Below, one piece after another: positions 12,546 to 25,565 of a stretch of DNA of 64,000 bases. A program made the position numbers and the translations under genes. Every line of letters begins with the position of its first letter. The first letter of the stretch is position 1. The stretch covers positions 238,501 through 302,500 of the forward strand of contig CAJHZI010000885.1 of the NCBI GenBank assembly GCA_905160935.1. Direction: 5' to 3'. This stretch comes from Enchytraeus crypticus (taxonomy: Eukaryota; Annelida; Clitellata; Enchytraeida; Enchytraeidae). Under the pieces are notes generated by a model, which was not told the DNA's origin, did no database searches, and worked only from the letters and a program-made list of their open reading frames with translations.

Positions 12546-13261
12546 AGCTATGTTGTTTAGAAATTATAAATTAATGTCGATTAAACAACTCGCCAGATGT
12601 CGTGATTACCATAACGCTTCATTCCTGTGCTGCGCTCTGGTGAAGCAGTGAAAAGCTTTCATCTCTAATTCTCATTTATGATTGAATTTAAGCTTGTGTA
12701 CAATCCAGCAATTTCTATTACAATATATTAATTATTGTAGATATAATTACTCTGAATATTTGTCATATTTAAAAATTCTAAGTATATTCATAATTATAAT
12801 CATAAATTGTATACTGCTGAAATAGTTCTTGTAAGGAATATCGGGTTAAATCGTAAAATTTAAAATGATCAATTCAGTTGAATCAAATAACTTGCTAAAG
12901 GTGTAATTAAGCAGCCATTTATGTTGGGATTCTAACTCAACACTTAAAATACTCTTAATGCAAACAAGTTCATTGGGTAACGAGATTGAATTCTATAATG
13001 AATTTCTATTCGTTTAAATTCAAGACTGAATAATTTTTAAAAAATAGTTGAAATATTGTGGCTTAGGTGGGCAGGATTGAAGTAAAAGATTGGGGTGGGG
13101 TGGTTGTATAAACTACTTGTAGAAATGGTGATTTTTATAATAAAACAGAAGCGACTCAGTGAAGCAACAATAACGCTTTGTTGTTCATGTGTAACATGAG
13201 ATGAGAGAATTAAGGAAGAGTTCTCAGGACAAATAAAAATAATAAGAGTTCACTATATTTA

Positions 13262-13490
13262 CCTGTCTACCTGTCTAAATCTGTTTCTGTCTATATGTGT
13301 AAGTCTATGTCTGTTTATCTGCCTAATTCTATTTCTATCTATCTATGTATGTCTATATCTGTCTAAGTCTATTTCTGTCTAATTGGCTAAGTCTATTTCT
13401 GACTATCTGCGTAAATCTATTTCTGTCTATCTGTGTAAGTCTATGTCTATCTATCTGTCTAAATCTATGTCTATCTATTTCTTTGAACTA
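13262..13490. repeat. CTAT/CTGT-rich repeat with 24-bp period
   Basis: TCTATTTCTGTCTATCTGTG variants, about nine units. Confidence 0.75.
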
Positions 13491-13532
13491 TAATAAACAT
13501 ACAGGTATATAGGCCTACTTTGAACAACAAAT

Positions 13533-13655
13533 GGGCTGAGCGGTGGCTCGTTGGAAGGTTGGTCGACAGCGGATCAGTAGGTGCAGGGTTCAATTCCAAT
13601 GTTCATTTCGTCACTGACATGCTATCTAACAGAAAACTGACGTTAAATTTGGCTA
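13533..13655 (+). mobile_element. SINE-A divergent copy
   Basis: GGTCGACAGCGGATCAGTAG, GGTTCAATTCC and CTGACGTTAAATTTGG; a diverged subfamily with TGACATGCTATC in the core. Confidence 0.75.
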
Positions 13656-13964
13656 TATACTTGACTCTACTAACTCGAAGTTATGTAAAAATCAAATAAA
13701 ATTTACAAACATATTTTTAACCAATATCGTTATTTTCATCTATAACCTCTGACACCTTAATGTAGTTAACTGTTAATTAATGAGAAAATTTTCGCTTGAT
13801 AGATAACGGGGGTAGATAAAAATCCGTTAGACGACAAGACCCATTTTGGCCGTAAATTAGATGCTTGTGTGACATTGTGAGCAGCGCAAACAGGGTTGAA
13901 CCTGTGACGTGAAAGAGGTTTACTCATGCTGTGAAATCTACAGGGTGAGGCGCTTTACAGCACG

Positions 13965-14030
13965 TGTGTGTGTATGTGTATGTGTGTGTGTGTGTACGTG
14001 TGTGTGTGCATATATGAGTGTGCATACATG
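13965..14030. repeat. TG microsatellite
   Basis: Interrupted (TG)n; a second, purer TG tract is at 14527-14580. Confidence 0.85.
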
Positions 14031-14063
14031 AGTGTGCAGGTATTAAACATATAGATAAAAGCT

Positions 14064-14389
14064 AAAAGACAAAAAGCTATTGTTAACGTCAGGTTCCTCG
14101 CTACATGTATGTAATACTACATGTATGTAATACTACATGTATTACTAGACTCAGTAATAATACTACTAGTATGTAATAGTTACTACTATGCAATAATATT
14201 ACATACTACTATGTAATACTGTTACTTGCCATAGTCAGTAATACTATTACTTACTTCTACGTAATACTATTATTACTTGGTACTTGATAGTATTTATTAC
14301 TCTAGAATCGAGATGATAACCTACGACAACTATTATTGTCGTAGGTTATCAAAAGACAAAAAGCTATTGTTAACGTCAGGTTCCTCGCT
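14064..14389. repeat. 39-bp direct repeats flanking a copied segment
   Basis: The 39 bp at 14064-14102 (AAAAGACAAAAAGCTATTGT through TTCCTCGCT) recur exactly at 14351-14389. The 248 bp between are a near copy of 4960-5195 plus a short hairpin made of its own end (ATAACCTACGACAA/TTGTCGTAGGTTAT). Confidence 0.92.
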
Positions 14390-14480
14390 CGAATGCGATG
14401 TCAGTGACGGGCAAGCCCAGGATTTGAACCCCGCACATACTGATCAGCGGTCGAGTATCTTACCGACTTCGCCACTGGTT
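14352..14480 (-). mobile_element. SINE-A copy
   Basis: Minus-strand copy, GTTAACGTCAGGTTCCTCGC tail end first, GGATTTGAACCCC B box. Its 3' end is also present at 14064-14102, separated by an inserted segment. Confidence 0.85.
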
Positions 14481-14529
14481 GGACAGTGTATACTGGATGG
14501 GTAATTTTATACTATATAGATAAAGTGTA

Positions 14530-14574
<45 letters not shown>

Positions 14575-14942
14575 GCGTGCGTGTGGGTGAATATATTTGA
14601 AGTTCGTAGATATTATGAACATAAATTAATATCGTCAAAATGACTTATTTGATTAGAGTCCTTCAATTTCAATAGATTTTGTTGTATACAGGTGTATCAA
14701 ATCAGTTTCTAGCTTTCACACAGCACACATCAATCTGTCAAAACTCATCAGATCTTTCAAAGCTATTAAGTATAAATTTTCAGTGAGTTTTAAATAATAG
14801 TAGACTAGCAAAATCACTGTTGCGTTCATTTAAAGTCATTTATTTTTCAACTTAGATTTTTAACATTTACAAATCTACAAACAGAGTTTATTCACACAGC
14901 TTGAATGAAACTTTGAGCGTGGTTTCCTGTTTACTTTAAATG

Positions 14943-15437
14943 TTATTTCTTAGATATTATTTATTATTTATTAGATATTATTTATTATTTATTAGATATT
15001 ATTTATTATTTATTAGATATTATTTATTATTTATTAGATATTATTTATTATTTATTAGATATTATTTATTATTTATTTGATATTATTTATTATTTATTAG
15101 ATATTATTTATTATTTATTAGATATTATTTATTATTTATTAGATATTATTTATTATTTATTAGATATTATTTATTATTTATTAGATATTATTTATTATTT
15201 ATTAGATATTATTTATTATTTATTAGATATTATTTATTATTTATTAGATATTATTTATTATTTATTTGATATTATTTATTATTTATTAGATATTATTTAT
15301 TATTTATTAGATATTATTTATTATTTATTAGATATTATTTATTATTTATTAGATATTATTTATTATTTATTAGATATTATTTATTATTTATTAGATATTA
15401 TTTATTATTTATTAGATATTATTTGTTATTTATTATC
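14943..15437. repeat. 21-bp minisatellite
   Basis: About 23 copies of GATATTATTTATTATTTATTA; two copies share the same TTTGATATT variant, suggesting block duplication. Confidence 0.95.
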
Positions 15438-16235
15438 ATGTTTACCATTTTCAGTTTTAAATTCCTGCTAGCAAACTCTTCGCATCGTGATGTCCATTCG
15501 CCTCATTTTATTAATGAACTATTCATAGAACCAAGGCATGACGTTAAGAGGTGGGTTTATAGGCCCCAAGTAGTCTAAACTTTATTTTTAGTCTCTCACT
15601 GAAGCCTTTTATACTGCTTAAACTCCACCTTTAAGTTTTCCGCAAAGAATGTTGTCAAATTGTAATGATTTACTAGAGGTAAGTCTTCAGAAATTTGTGT
15701 ATAATTTATAATGAGAGGGAGGCATTTATTCTAGGGTTTCTCTTATTGTGTAGATAATCACTTGTGTGACGCCAGAAATTAATAACACGAAATATAAACA
15801 GCTGCTGCATGCAATACTAAATACGGCAACGTTCAGAGTTCGATTTTAAAGTCGACATCGATGTTGATATTACTTTTCATCGAATTTCCGGATTTTAACT
15901 AAATAATTCTATTTCTGTAGGCAAGTGGCTGTAGATGGAAGAGTTGGCAGCAAGTTTTCTTGATAAAGAGGATGTAGTGGATTCTAAACGACGCATATAG
16001 TCTCTAGCACTTGATCTCCTGCGATAAAAATATTAAATCCCTTCCCCACTCCCGAGCCTAATATTATTTAATATTATTAGACATAATGCTAGATATAGAG
16101 CTCTCTTTCTATTTCAAATTTGCGCAAATCTGGTATAAATCTAGATTATAAAGAAGTCTCAATTTGTAAGTAGCAGTTAGAATTGTAAAACCGTAAAATA
16201 TAGTCTATCTCATTGCATGACACTAAATGATGGCG

Positions 16236-16350
16236 TGGCCTGTAGGCCTATAGGCGTGGCCTGTAGGTCTATAGGCGTGGCCTGTAGGCCTATAGGCGTG
16301 GCCTGTAGGCATATAGGCGGGGCCTGTAGGCATATAGGCGGGGCCTGTAT
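16236..16350. repeat. 21-bp minisatellite
   Basis: About five copies of GCCTGTAGGCCTATAGGCGTG with drift to CATATAGGCGGG. Confidence 0.9.
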
Positions 16351-16710
16351 TACTATAGGGAAGACGACTTTAGGCTGCGCATTGTTGCAAGCCGTTATAA
16401 CTGATCTATTTTTTGGAAGAGAAGGGATTTGACGAATAACGAAGACAACGCACCTGCAAATATGTTTTAAACACTGTAACAAGTCTAATAGGTTTGTAGT
16501 GTCAGATGATGTAGGGACGACCCTGATATCAGTACTGAATGTGAAAGCGAACGTTAAACCTTCATAACTGTTAGAAATATCTGTTACGAAGGTTTCGCTG
16601 CTGTAGTGGGAACCTAATAAGCTTAACAGTCTTACTATACAATTAGCAATTTTTCTCATTCTATTCCTACAAAGTAGGCCTACCAATTTTATTATGTAAT
16701 GTCTCATAAT

Positions 16711-16840
16711 AGGCTGGAGGCCATGGCGATGTCGGTAAGATATTCGACCGCGGATAAGTATGTGCAGAGTTCAAATCCTGGGCTCGTCCGTCACTGTCAT
16801 CGCTTTTGAGTAAGGAAACTGCCGTTAGCATTAACTTTTA
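16711..16840 (+). mobile_element. SINE-A copy
   Basis: GGCTGGAGGCCATGGCGATG head, GTTCAAATCCTGGGCTCG, GAAACTGCCGTTAGC. Confidence 0.85.
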
Positions 16841-17614
16841 CTTTTTTGCCTAATACTTTTACTTTATTGAAAAAATAATTTGATGGAATTGTCTCTGCAC
16901 AACAAAGCATCGGTAAATCTTCCCTTAATAATAAACTGAATTCAGCGCCGCCTGGTGAGTGTAGCATTTGCACTACGATTGTCTTAGTGGGGGAGTTTTA
17001 TTTCTATTTTGTATAAAGGAGAAAAATAAGAAAACGTGAAACCATCGAAGCGTGGCCAATGCGTGAGTATACAACAACAACAACAGCCACACAACAAAAC
17101 ACAACGGCTTGTGCATGAGCAGGAGTAATTTAGTTTTGTAATACATTGTAACGATTCGTGCGTTACATAGCCTATAGTAAGTCATAAACGTTTATTGTGT
17201 TATACTGTATATACTACGAGTAATTTATTAATATTTACGAAAAACTTATAAGCGGTAGTTGATATATAGTTGACGCAAAACTAATATTAAATATGTCGCT
17301 CGTGATCAAGGAAGGTTTAAACTTTAAACTACGTAAATCAACGCTGTAAACTAAAAGTCTGTAGCATACCTGATACATGTAGCAAACGGTCATACATGCA
17401 TAAAGCTAATAGGAATATTGCTTGAAAAAATATACATTATAATTAGTAAGACATTACTACAAAGCAAACTGAGAAAGATTTCTATTTATTCCTATCGGTC
17501 AAACCTTTACGTTGAGCAGATTATCGTAATACTGCTGTTTATGGAAGAGGCACTAAAGAATTGAACGATAACTGTACTTGTCGTAAGAGGAGGCTAAGCA
17601 TGAACTAAGGAATA

Positions 17615-17801
17615 CAACGGGAAAGCACCTCAGAAGCCTTATTTTTCTCAAGCTATATGCTACATGCAGGATGGGTGAAGCATAATCTTTGTGAGGGGGT
17701 TAACTTGTTGATCGGTGGAGTGCGCTTGATGGAAGCAGACTTTTGGAATAAATATACACATTGGACCTACCATACACTTGGCTGACACTGAGAGAGATAG
17801 A

Positions 17802-17835
<34 letters not shown>
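17615..17835 (+). mobile_element. rep-E copy
   Basis: GCACCTCAGAAGCCTTATTT, GGGGGTTAACTTGTTGATCG, then GGACCTACCATACACTTGGC and GA repeat. The 17660-17848 ORF is an antisense artefact of it. Confidence 0.75.
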
Positions 17836-18249
17836 AAGAAAATTTCACTACGAGATAGGTTAACCACTAACTAGGAAGTCTCTTTCGTATTAGCAGATAG
17901 GATTGAAGAGGGTTAGTCGAGTTGTAAGCTTCGTGACTACAGCCTACCAGGATACAAACTCAATAAATCGCTAAAATGTTAAAGAAGAAGAAAGAAAGGC
18001 GAACTATTTCAGTATACTACATATTCGAATCGCATTGCAGTACTTGGCTAATTTGAATTAATTCTTTTTATTAATTAATTATAGCTAATTAATTGTATTA
18101 TAATTAATTATTATTAATAAAAATTTATATTAATATTAATACAATTAATATTAATATAATTTTGGTTGATTATATAATTTAACCGTCGTAAGCACCATCA
18201 TCGTCAAAACGAAAGTTGAGATAAAATCATCGGACTACTTCACCAGAGT

Positions 18250-18838
18250 TTGGTCAAGAGGATTATGTGAGAGGATTATGTGAGAGGATTATGTGAGAGG
18301 ATTATGTGAGAGGATTATGTGAGAGGATTATGTGAGAGGATTATGTGAGAGGATTATGTGAGAGGATTATGTGAGAGGATTATGTGAGAGGATTATGTGA
18401 GAGGATTATGTGAGAGGATTGTGAGAGGATTATGTGAGAGGATTATGTGAGAGGATCATGGGAGAGGACTATGTGAGAGGATTATGTGAGAGGATTATGT
18501 GAGAGGATTATGTGAGAGGATTGTGAGAGGATTATGTGAGAGGATTATGGGAGAGGATTATGTGAGAGGATTATGTGAAAGGATTATTGGAGAGGATTAT
18601 GTGAGTGGATTATGTGAGAGGATTATGTGAGAGGATTATGTGAGAGGATTGTGAGAGGATTATGTGAGAGGATTATGGGAGAGGATTATGTGAGAGGATT
18701 ATGTGAAAGGATTATGGGAGAGGATTATGTGAGTGGATTATGTGAGAGGATTATGTGAGAGGATTATGGGAGAGGATTATGTGAGAGGATTATGGGAGAG
18801 GATTATGTGAGAGGATTATGTGAGAGGATTATGTTTAC
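18250..18838. repeat. 13-bp minisatellite
   Basis: About 45 copies of GAGGATTATGTGA. A variant series (GGATTGTGA, GATTATGGGA) recurs as a longer block. Confidence 0.95.
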
Positions 18839-19503
18839 CTATTTCTACAAAATTCAAATGTAGAGAATCCACCAACAGTCGGCTACGTACTGGCAAATCT
18901 ATCTCGGCTTATTGGAGATAATTAGTGGCTATGCCGAATACCCAAATATCGCCATTCGTCTAAATACGAGTATTATAGCGTGGTTGGAATACTGAAGCAC
19001 GAATATTGTATATAGGCCTAAGATTGAAGGTTTTTCTATTGGACAGAATATAAACTAGATATGTTCGATAATTAATTAATTATAAGTAATAATTAATTAA
19101 TGATATGATAATTAATTAATTTAATTAACATTAATTGCATAAGAATTAACAACCCCAGTGCTTATTGTGCGAATTTGTGCATTGACAATTCAACAGTCAG
19201 AAAGCGGAGTAGATGATGATAAACAAGTTTCTGAGTTGTTTAGAATAAACAAGCAACTGATTCAACGGTGTATTTTTAACCTCGCCACAAGCATGCCTTT
19301 GGTTATAAATCATTAAATCGTGTTGCCATTGATGTAACAGAATTTCTACAAAAGAAAAGCTGTCGTAGAATCGTTTTAGTTCTTTAATAGTCGTGTATAT
19401 GGAGTGATAAAGAACGTTACTATTGAATTGTAAGTAGTACAAAAGTTCTACGTCAACAGACTTTAGGGGAGAAAAGCGGTAACTGGGAAACTGTTAGATA
19501 AAC

Positions 19504-19585
19504 ATGTCAGATTTGAGGTTTTCACTGCATGGCCTCACTGTCGTACTTCTAGTCTTGTCGTCTACAATATATCAAGCTGATGCAG
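19504..19585 (+). CDS. Lectin receptor exon 1: signal peptide
   Basis: ATG followed by 26 further codons (MSDLRFSLHGLTVVLLVLSS and on to QADA), a classic signal peptide with a hydrophobic LTVVLLVL core. It ends in phase 1 at G|GTAAGA. The exon is missed by simple ORF searches because of its length; the phase match to the acceptor at 20845 supports it. Confidence 0.78.
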
Positions 19586-20171
19586 GTAAGAAAATGCCAT
19601 TCTTACTAATTGCCGATTTGAAAGTCTTATAATAAACTTCCTACTGGCAGGTCCATGGTATATAACGCCTCCACTCTTCTCAGCGGAAGACAGAGTAGAG
19701 TGGAGGCGTTATATAGGCCTACCATGGACCTGCCAGTAGGCAGCGCACTAAAAGAGAGAGAGAGAGAGAGTAAAAAACTTTATTCTAAACGTGTTGCGTC
19801 CCGGTTGCTGAAGAATTGACCAACCGTTAACTGCACGTGCCGAAACGACTAAGCAAGAACTAATACTAATAATAATAAAAGTTAAACGTCCGTTTCCTCA
19901 TACAAGAATGACGTCAGGGACGTCAATATTTATAGAATAATCAATTATTATAGAACTGAGGAAGGTAAAGGGTAAATGCTTCACCAAACCATATTTTCCC
20001 AAGCTATACGCTACATAAAGTATGGATAAGGCATGGCCTTTCGTTAAGGGATTAACTTGTTGATTTCTGGAGTGCTCTTTATGGGGCGCGAAAGCAGACT
20101 CTGAGAATAAGTATGCAGAACTCATAGTATGTATCTTGGACCTTCAATTTGGCAGATAACAAAAGAGAGCC

Positions 20172-20205
<34 letters not shown>

Positions 20206-22965
20206 AGAGAGAGAGAAAGAGAGAATGAGAGAGAAAATATACTTTATGTGTTTTTCAAAAAATTAATTTGCACTTTACTGGGAAGACGAATAAAACATAA
20301 TCGAGCCTGATGCAGCGAAGACTATACTAGACAGAGATCTACAGTATGAAACTGTAATCTGAGAAATATGCTTTTGCAGCAATGCGAAAGGCTAAGTGGC
20401 AATACTTTTAGACACTTACATCCATGTCTCGCATAATATATATGTAAGTTTTTAAATCTTTTATTAAATAAGTTTTTAAATATTTTTTTACTGCGATTAT
20501 AATAACTTATAATTGTTTGTATTGATTTTAAATTGATAATATTTCTACAGTTTGTTACTGTTACTCAGCATAACAGGCAGCGTCTTCCTATTTTAAGCAC
20601 TAATTATTTTGAATCTTACTTTAATAAGTATTAATATATATATATATTATTTACACGTTTCGTCATTTGTTTCATTCGTACTTCTTCACAGTATTCTAAT
20701 CAATATTAATAACTTTAGTTAATTTAATAATTGCTAACTAACTAATATAATTAATTTTTAATTGATTAATTGTTAATCAATTATTTAAATTTCATAAAGC
20801 AGTGAATAACAATTAAGTTAACTATTTGTTATTCTAATCAATCAGTCGTTCAGACGAGCTGCTACTGCCCCAGTCAGCCGGGCATCATGACGTACACAGG
20901 GGCGTGCCCAGGCAGCAACGACATGATGGTTGTCAAGCGCACGCTCGTTGCCATGACGCCTGACCGGTCTCAACCGGATTTCTGCTCGCGAGCTGTCAGC
21001 TTCGACACTCGCCATTGCGTCATAACAGACTCGGTCAGTGATTGGTTTGTGAGGAGTCAGTGTAACTCTAGAAGCGGGAACTGCGAGGTGGGTTTTTCCA
21101 TCATATCTTACTTTTATATGAATGCTTGAATTATATAGTTTTGACTTTATCAGTCATATTGAGTGTTAGCAAGTTAAATGTATTATTTTTCTATATATAT
21201 TTATTTTGGCAATGTAAATAGTCCACAGATACGGCAATATAAATAAATATGGTTTGAATTAGTTAGGTCTATTAATTAAAAGCTAAAGAAACGATCTCGT
21301 AGAAAGTAAACCTACGGCATAATTAATAGCATTCAGGCAGTGCAAAAAATTGGTAGAATTAGGTCTTTTTAACAACTAATTCGCTTTGAAAATAGCCAAA
21401 AGCTATACTGATAGCTACTGAAATACTGATGGCTATCAGTAGTCTATTTATAACACTGATAGCTACCGGTAAACTACTGGTGGCTACCGATAGCTATTGA
21501 TAGCTACCAATAAGCTACTTCTAGCTACTAATAGCTATCAGAAAGCTCTTGATACTACTACAGTAGAAGAAACAATGTTTCTACAACTTTCATTAAGTAG
21601 CCTGCAATTGCTCTATTCTATTTTAGGTAAGCTTTAATCTTCCAGACGGCACTTTTTCGACGTGCCCATCTCAGAACGGCTGGATATACGCATGCCTGGA
21701 ATACGACTGTACTAACAGTAAGTAATTTAATCATGCAATCAATCAACTAATCATCTATGTAAATTAATAAAAAATAACTTAGTAAATCAACTGGTTGGTC
21801 TATCAATCGATCAATTAATCAATAAGCTATTAATCAATCAAAATCATGAATTCAATCAGTCAATTAGTATATATCTTTATTTCGCCACTTGAGCAAATAA
21901 CGCGCATTCATTGCACTGAGAAGCAAAATCAAAGAAACAAAATTCAAACACATTAATATTAATCACTCATTTAGTGTGGATGTATATTCATTTGACTACT
22001 GGTTCAATCCAAAAATCAATCAGGCAAAACAAATAATCAATCGACTTGCTTTGATTAATAAAGAGCTAGACTGACTTATTGATTGAATGCTTTATTTACG
22101 TATATATTTAATCACTTACTGATTAAGTGATTGCACCATTGACTGATTGATTGACTGATTGATTATTTGATTGATTGATATCTTACGCAGGGAGTAATGC
22201 TCAAAACGTCGAGAATAACGTCATATTTCTTTCCTCTTCCAGTCAGAGATCATACACAGTAACGTCACGATTCCATCTGATGACGTCATACTATCCCGGC
22301 GCCGCGAGTGGCTCAATCAATCAGTGCAGTGTGATAGTACCTGCCACAGCCAACGCCATACTGAGGGTAGGCTATAATCATTCATTTATATCAATCAATC
22401 AATCAATCAGTCAACCAATTAATCAGTTAATCAGTTAATTATTCAATATGAACTTTTTAAGACGCAGTTTGGATAATATTTCTTGAATCTATAAGAAGAA
22501 TTTAAGGACAAGAATGCATAAGAATGCATAAGTAATTTATTACATGTAATGTATTAGATATAATACACTTGATGTAGGAAGCGAGTTAAGCCTGATGTTA
22601 AATCTGTAAGTATGAAATAAAGTCACGTGACATCTTTAAAAACTTGTGCTAAGTTCATGGATTGTGCCGGACCTCCGCGACCACCAGGATCACGTTTTGC
22701 TGATTGACTTATTCCAGATTTGGGATTTACGGAGTCGGTTCATCGGACCAGTACCGGACGCGCGCGCCTGTCCTTACCACCTGTATATCGCCACTGGAGT
22801 TGATTACAGGTCATGGTGCGCCCAGTTCAACTGGAACTACGCTGAGATGTTCGTATCACCGAGTGGAAGCTCCGGTAACAGAAGTATAGATGTTGTCTAC
22901 AACACCCAGTACTCTGAGCTACTCAGAGAGGGCGCCACGTGGCTCACTGTGGAGGGTTTGTCTTG

Positions 22966-23000
<35 letters not shown>

Positions 23001-25524
23001 CATCATCATCATCATCATCATTATTATCATTATTATTATTATTTTTTATCCCGGTGTAAAGAACCTGATGTTTGATAAAAACGATTCAAGAAATACGTGC
23101 TGAATCGCCGCCCGGCTACTGGAGGTCATCAATCGGCTTAAAAGAATTGTTGAAGCAGACTGCATTAAATCTCTGCAAAGTCATGGAAAGCCTTTGCCAA
23201 AGAAAAGATGTCTCTCGCTTATCGCGGGTTTATTATCTCTAATTATCTCAACTTTATATTATCTATAATATCGGATGTTTCATTGACTACTCGGTGTCAA
23301 CGAATTTATTGCAATAAAATTCTTGATCGTAATTGTATTCATTTCCAGTACTCACTTTAATACCTAAATCAAATGATTATACAGCTTTAACAACTTTGCA
23401 GTTAATACCGTTATTTGTTTAAATAATTAGCATTAAACTGAAACTTTCTACCATTGTACAACTAATTCTTGCAATGTATAAGAATGCAGATTTTGAGGAT
23501 TAAATTAGTCTGTTACTTTTATTAAATATTTTAAAATATTTTTTTAAATTTGTTAGCAACTTGGCATATATTGCTCGAAAGAACTTTCCTTCTTGTTCCA
23601 TCTTTTAGTCATAAAACGATGTAGTTACAGGCAGATTATTTACGAGTGATTGTTTTAATATCATTATTAATTATTTATTAATTATTAATTTATTAATTTT
23701 TCATTATTATTAATTATTTATAAATTATTAATTTAGTAATTATTCATTAGTATTTATTTATTAATTATTAATTTCTTAATTATTCATTATTATTAAATAT
23801 TTATTAATATCGTGATTTTTTTTTTGTATTTGTGCACAGCAAGCACTGCCTCTATCGTAGTGCTGTGCGGGGACAACATCCCCCTACACAGTGTTCCCCC
23901 TCCTACAGGTACCAGGACTGTGCCAACAACAACAACAGTGGCTCAGGGGGTGACAACAACAACAAGGTCAGGAAACCCTGGTGACGCTTCCACCAGTCAG
24001 TCGTCAACAACAACAACAACAGCAACAACAACAACAACAACAGCAGCCACAACAACAACAACGAGGCAACCAGTAGGACCACCAGGACAACCGTCCACTA
24101 GTATAGGACAAGGACAACAATCTAGTACAACAACTAGACAACCAGTAGGACCACCTGGGCTAGAGACAACAGCAACATCAGGACCACAACCTGGGCAACC
24201 ATCCAGTAGTACAACTACAACAGTACAACAAGGACCAACATCAAGTACAACAACCAGGCAACCTATAGGACCACCTGGACCCACAACAACAGTACAACAA
24301 GGACCAACATCAAGTACAACAACCAGGCAACCTATAGGACCACCTGGACCCACAACAACAGTACAACAAGGACCAACATCAAGTACAACAACCAGGCAAC
24401 CTATAGGACCACCTGGACCCACAACAACAGTACAACAAGGACCAACATCAAGTACAACAACGAGACAACCGGTAGGACCACCTGGTCAGACTTCTACCAC
24501 CACTAACATAGGACAATCTAGTACAACGAAGGCCAGTGGTCCTGTAGGACCGCCAGTAGGGTCCCCGGTCAGCGGTCCGTCTACGCTGACCCCGGGCCCG
24601 GTGGCGGGAAGCACGACGTCCCTGGGTGCCCAGGGTAGCTACAGGTCAGGGACGCCTGGGGTGCCTACCCCCGGGGTGCCAGAGAGGATTGAGGTGGCTC
24701 AGAGTAGTGGACCGGGCTGGAACGTGAGGACTGGTAAGACCATGGGAGATTCTTTTGAAGCTTTTTCTATCTACTTTTTAGTTTTAATTTTTAAATTTTT
24801 TTAAATTTATATTATATTAAATTTTACCTACGTGCATGTGAACGCATTTGAATGTATGTGTGCTTTTGTCTATGTATGTATAAGTAATTATGTATATACA
24901 TGTGAATATATGTGTGTGCATGTGTGCATGTATGTGTGTATGTATGTGTACATGACAGTGGCTATCACAGTGGCTGTCATAGTGGGTGGACTGATACTCA
25001 TAGTCGCTCTTATTATGGCTCTCTACTGGTTCTGCTCCATGAGACACAAAGATGGCGGCGGGTCAGTGACTTTAAAGTCTAATTAATTAACTGAGTTATT
25101 GATCGATTGTGTCAATAAGTATTTATATCACTCATAGTATTACTCTGAATTCCGATCAGTTGGTGTCAGGATTGATTGATTGATAATTGATCAGAAAATT
25201 TCTTTAGTGATCTAAAGAATTGATTGAATTGAATTTTAATCGATAGCATAGTATTACATAATAATAATAATAATAAAATAATATTATAGATAATCAGATA
25301 TTAATACAGTCATATTTTAATATTAATAATAAAATATTAATATTTGTAAGATAGTAATTTATAAATATATCAAGATACTGATATATTAATTTATACGTTT
25401 TTTCACTACACTTGCCTAATCCATTATTTAATCTTATGAACAATCATTGCTTATATTGAAATATATTATTTCTATTTGATTATTTGTATTTAATTTATAT
25501 TTCTATTCAATGTATTAAATTTTT

Positions 25525-25565
<41 letters not shown>

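Noticed and set aside
14277-14504. 75-codon ORF
   Set aside because: Made of SINE-A read in antisense; the same peptide (AHTDPRSxxLPTSPL) appears at 9487, 36685 and 39349.
23997-24422. 141-codon antisense ORF
   Set aside because: Shadow of the 69-bp coding repeat in the lectin receptor stalk.
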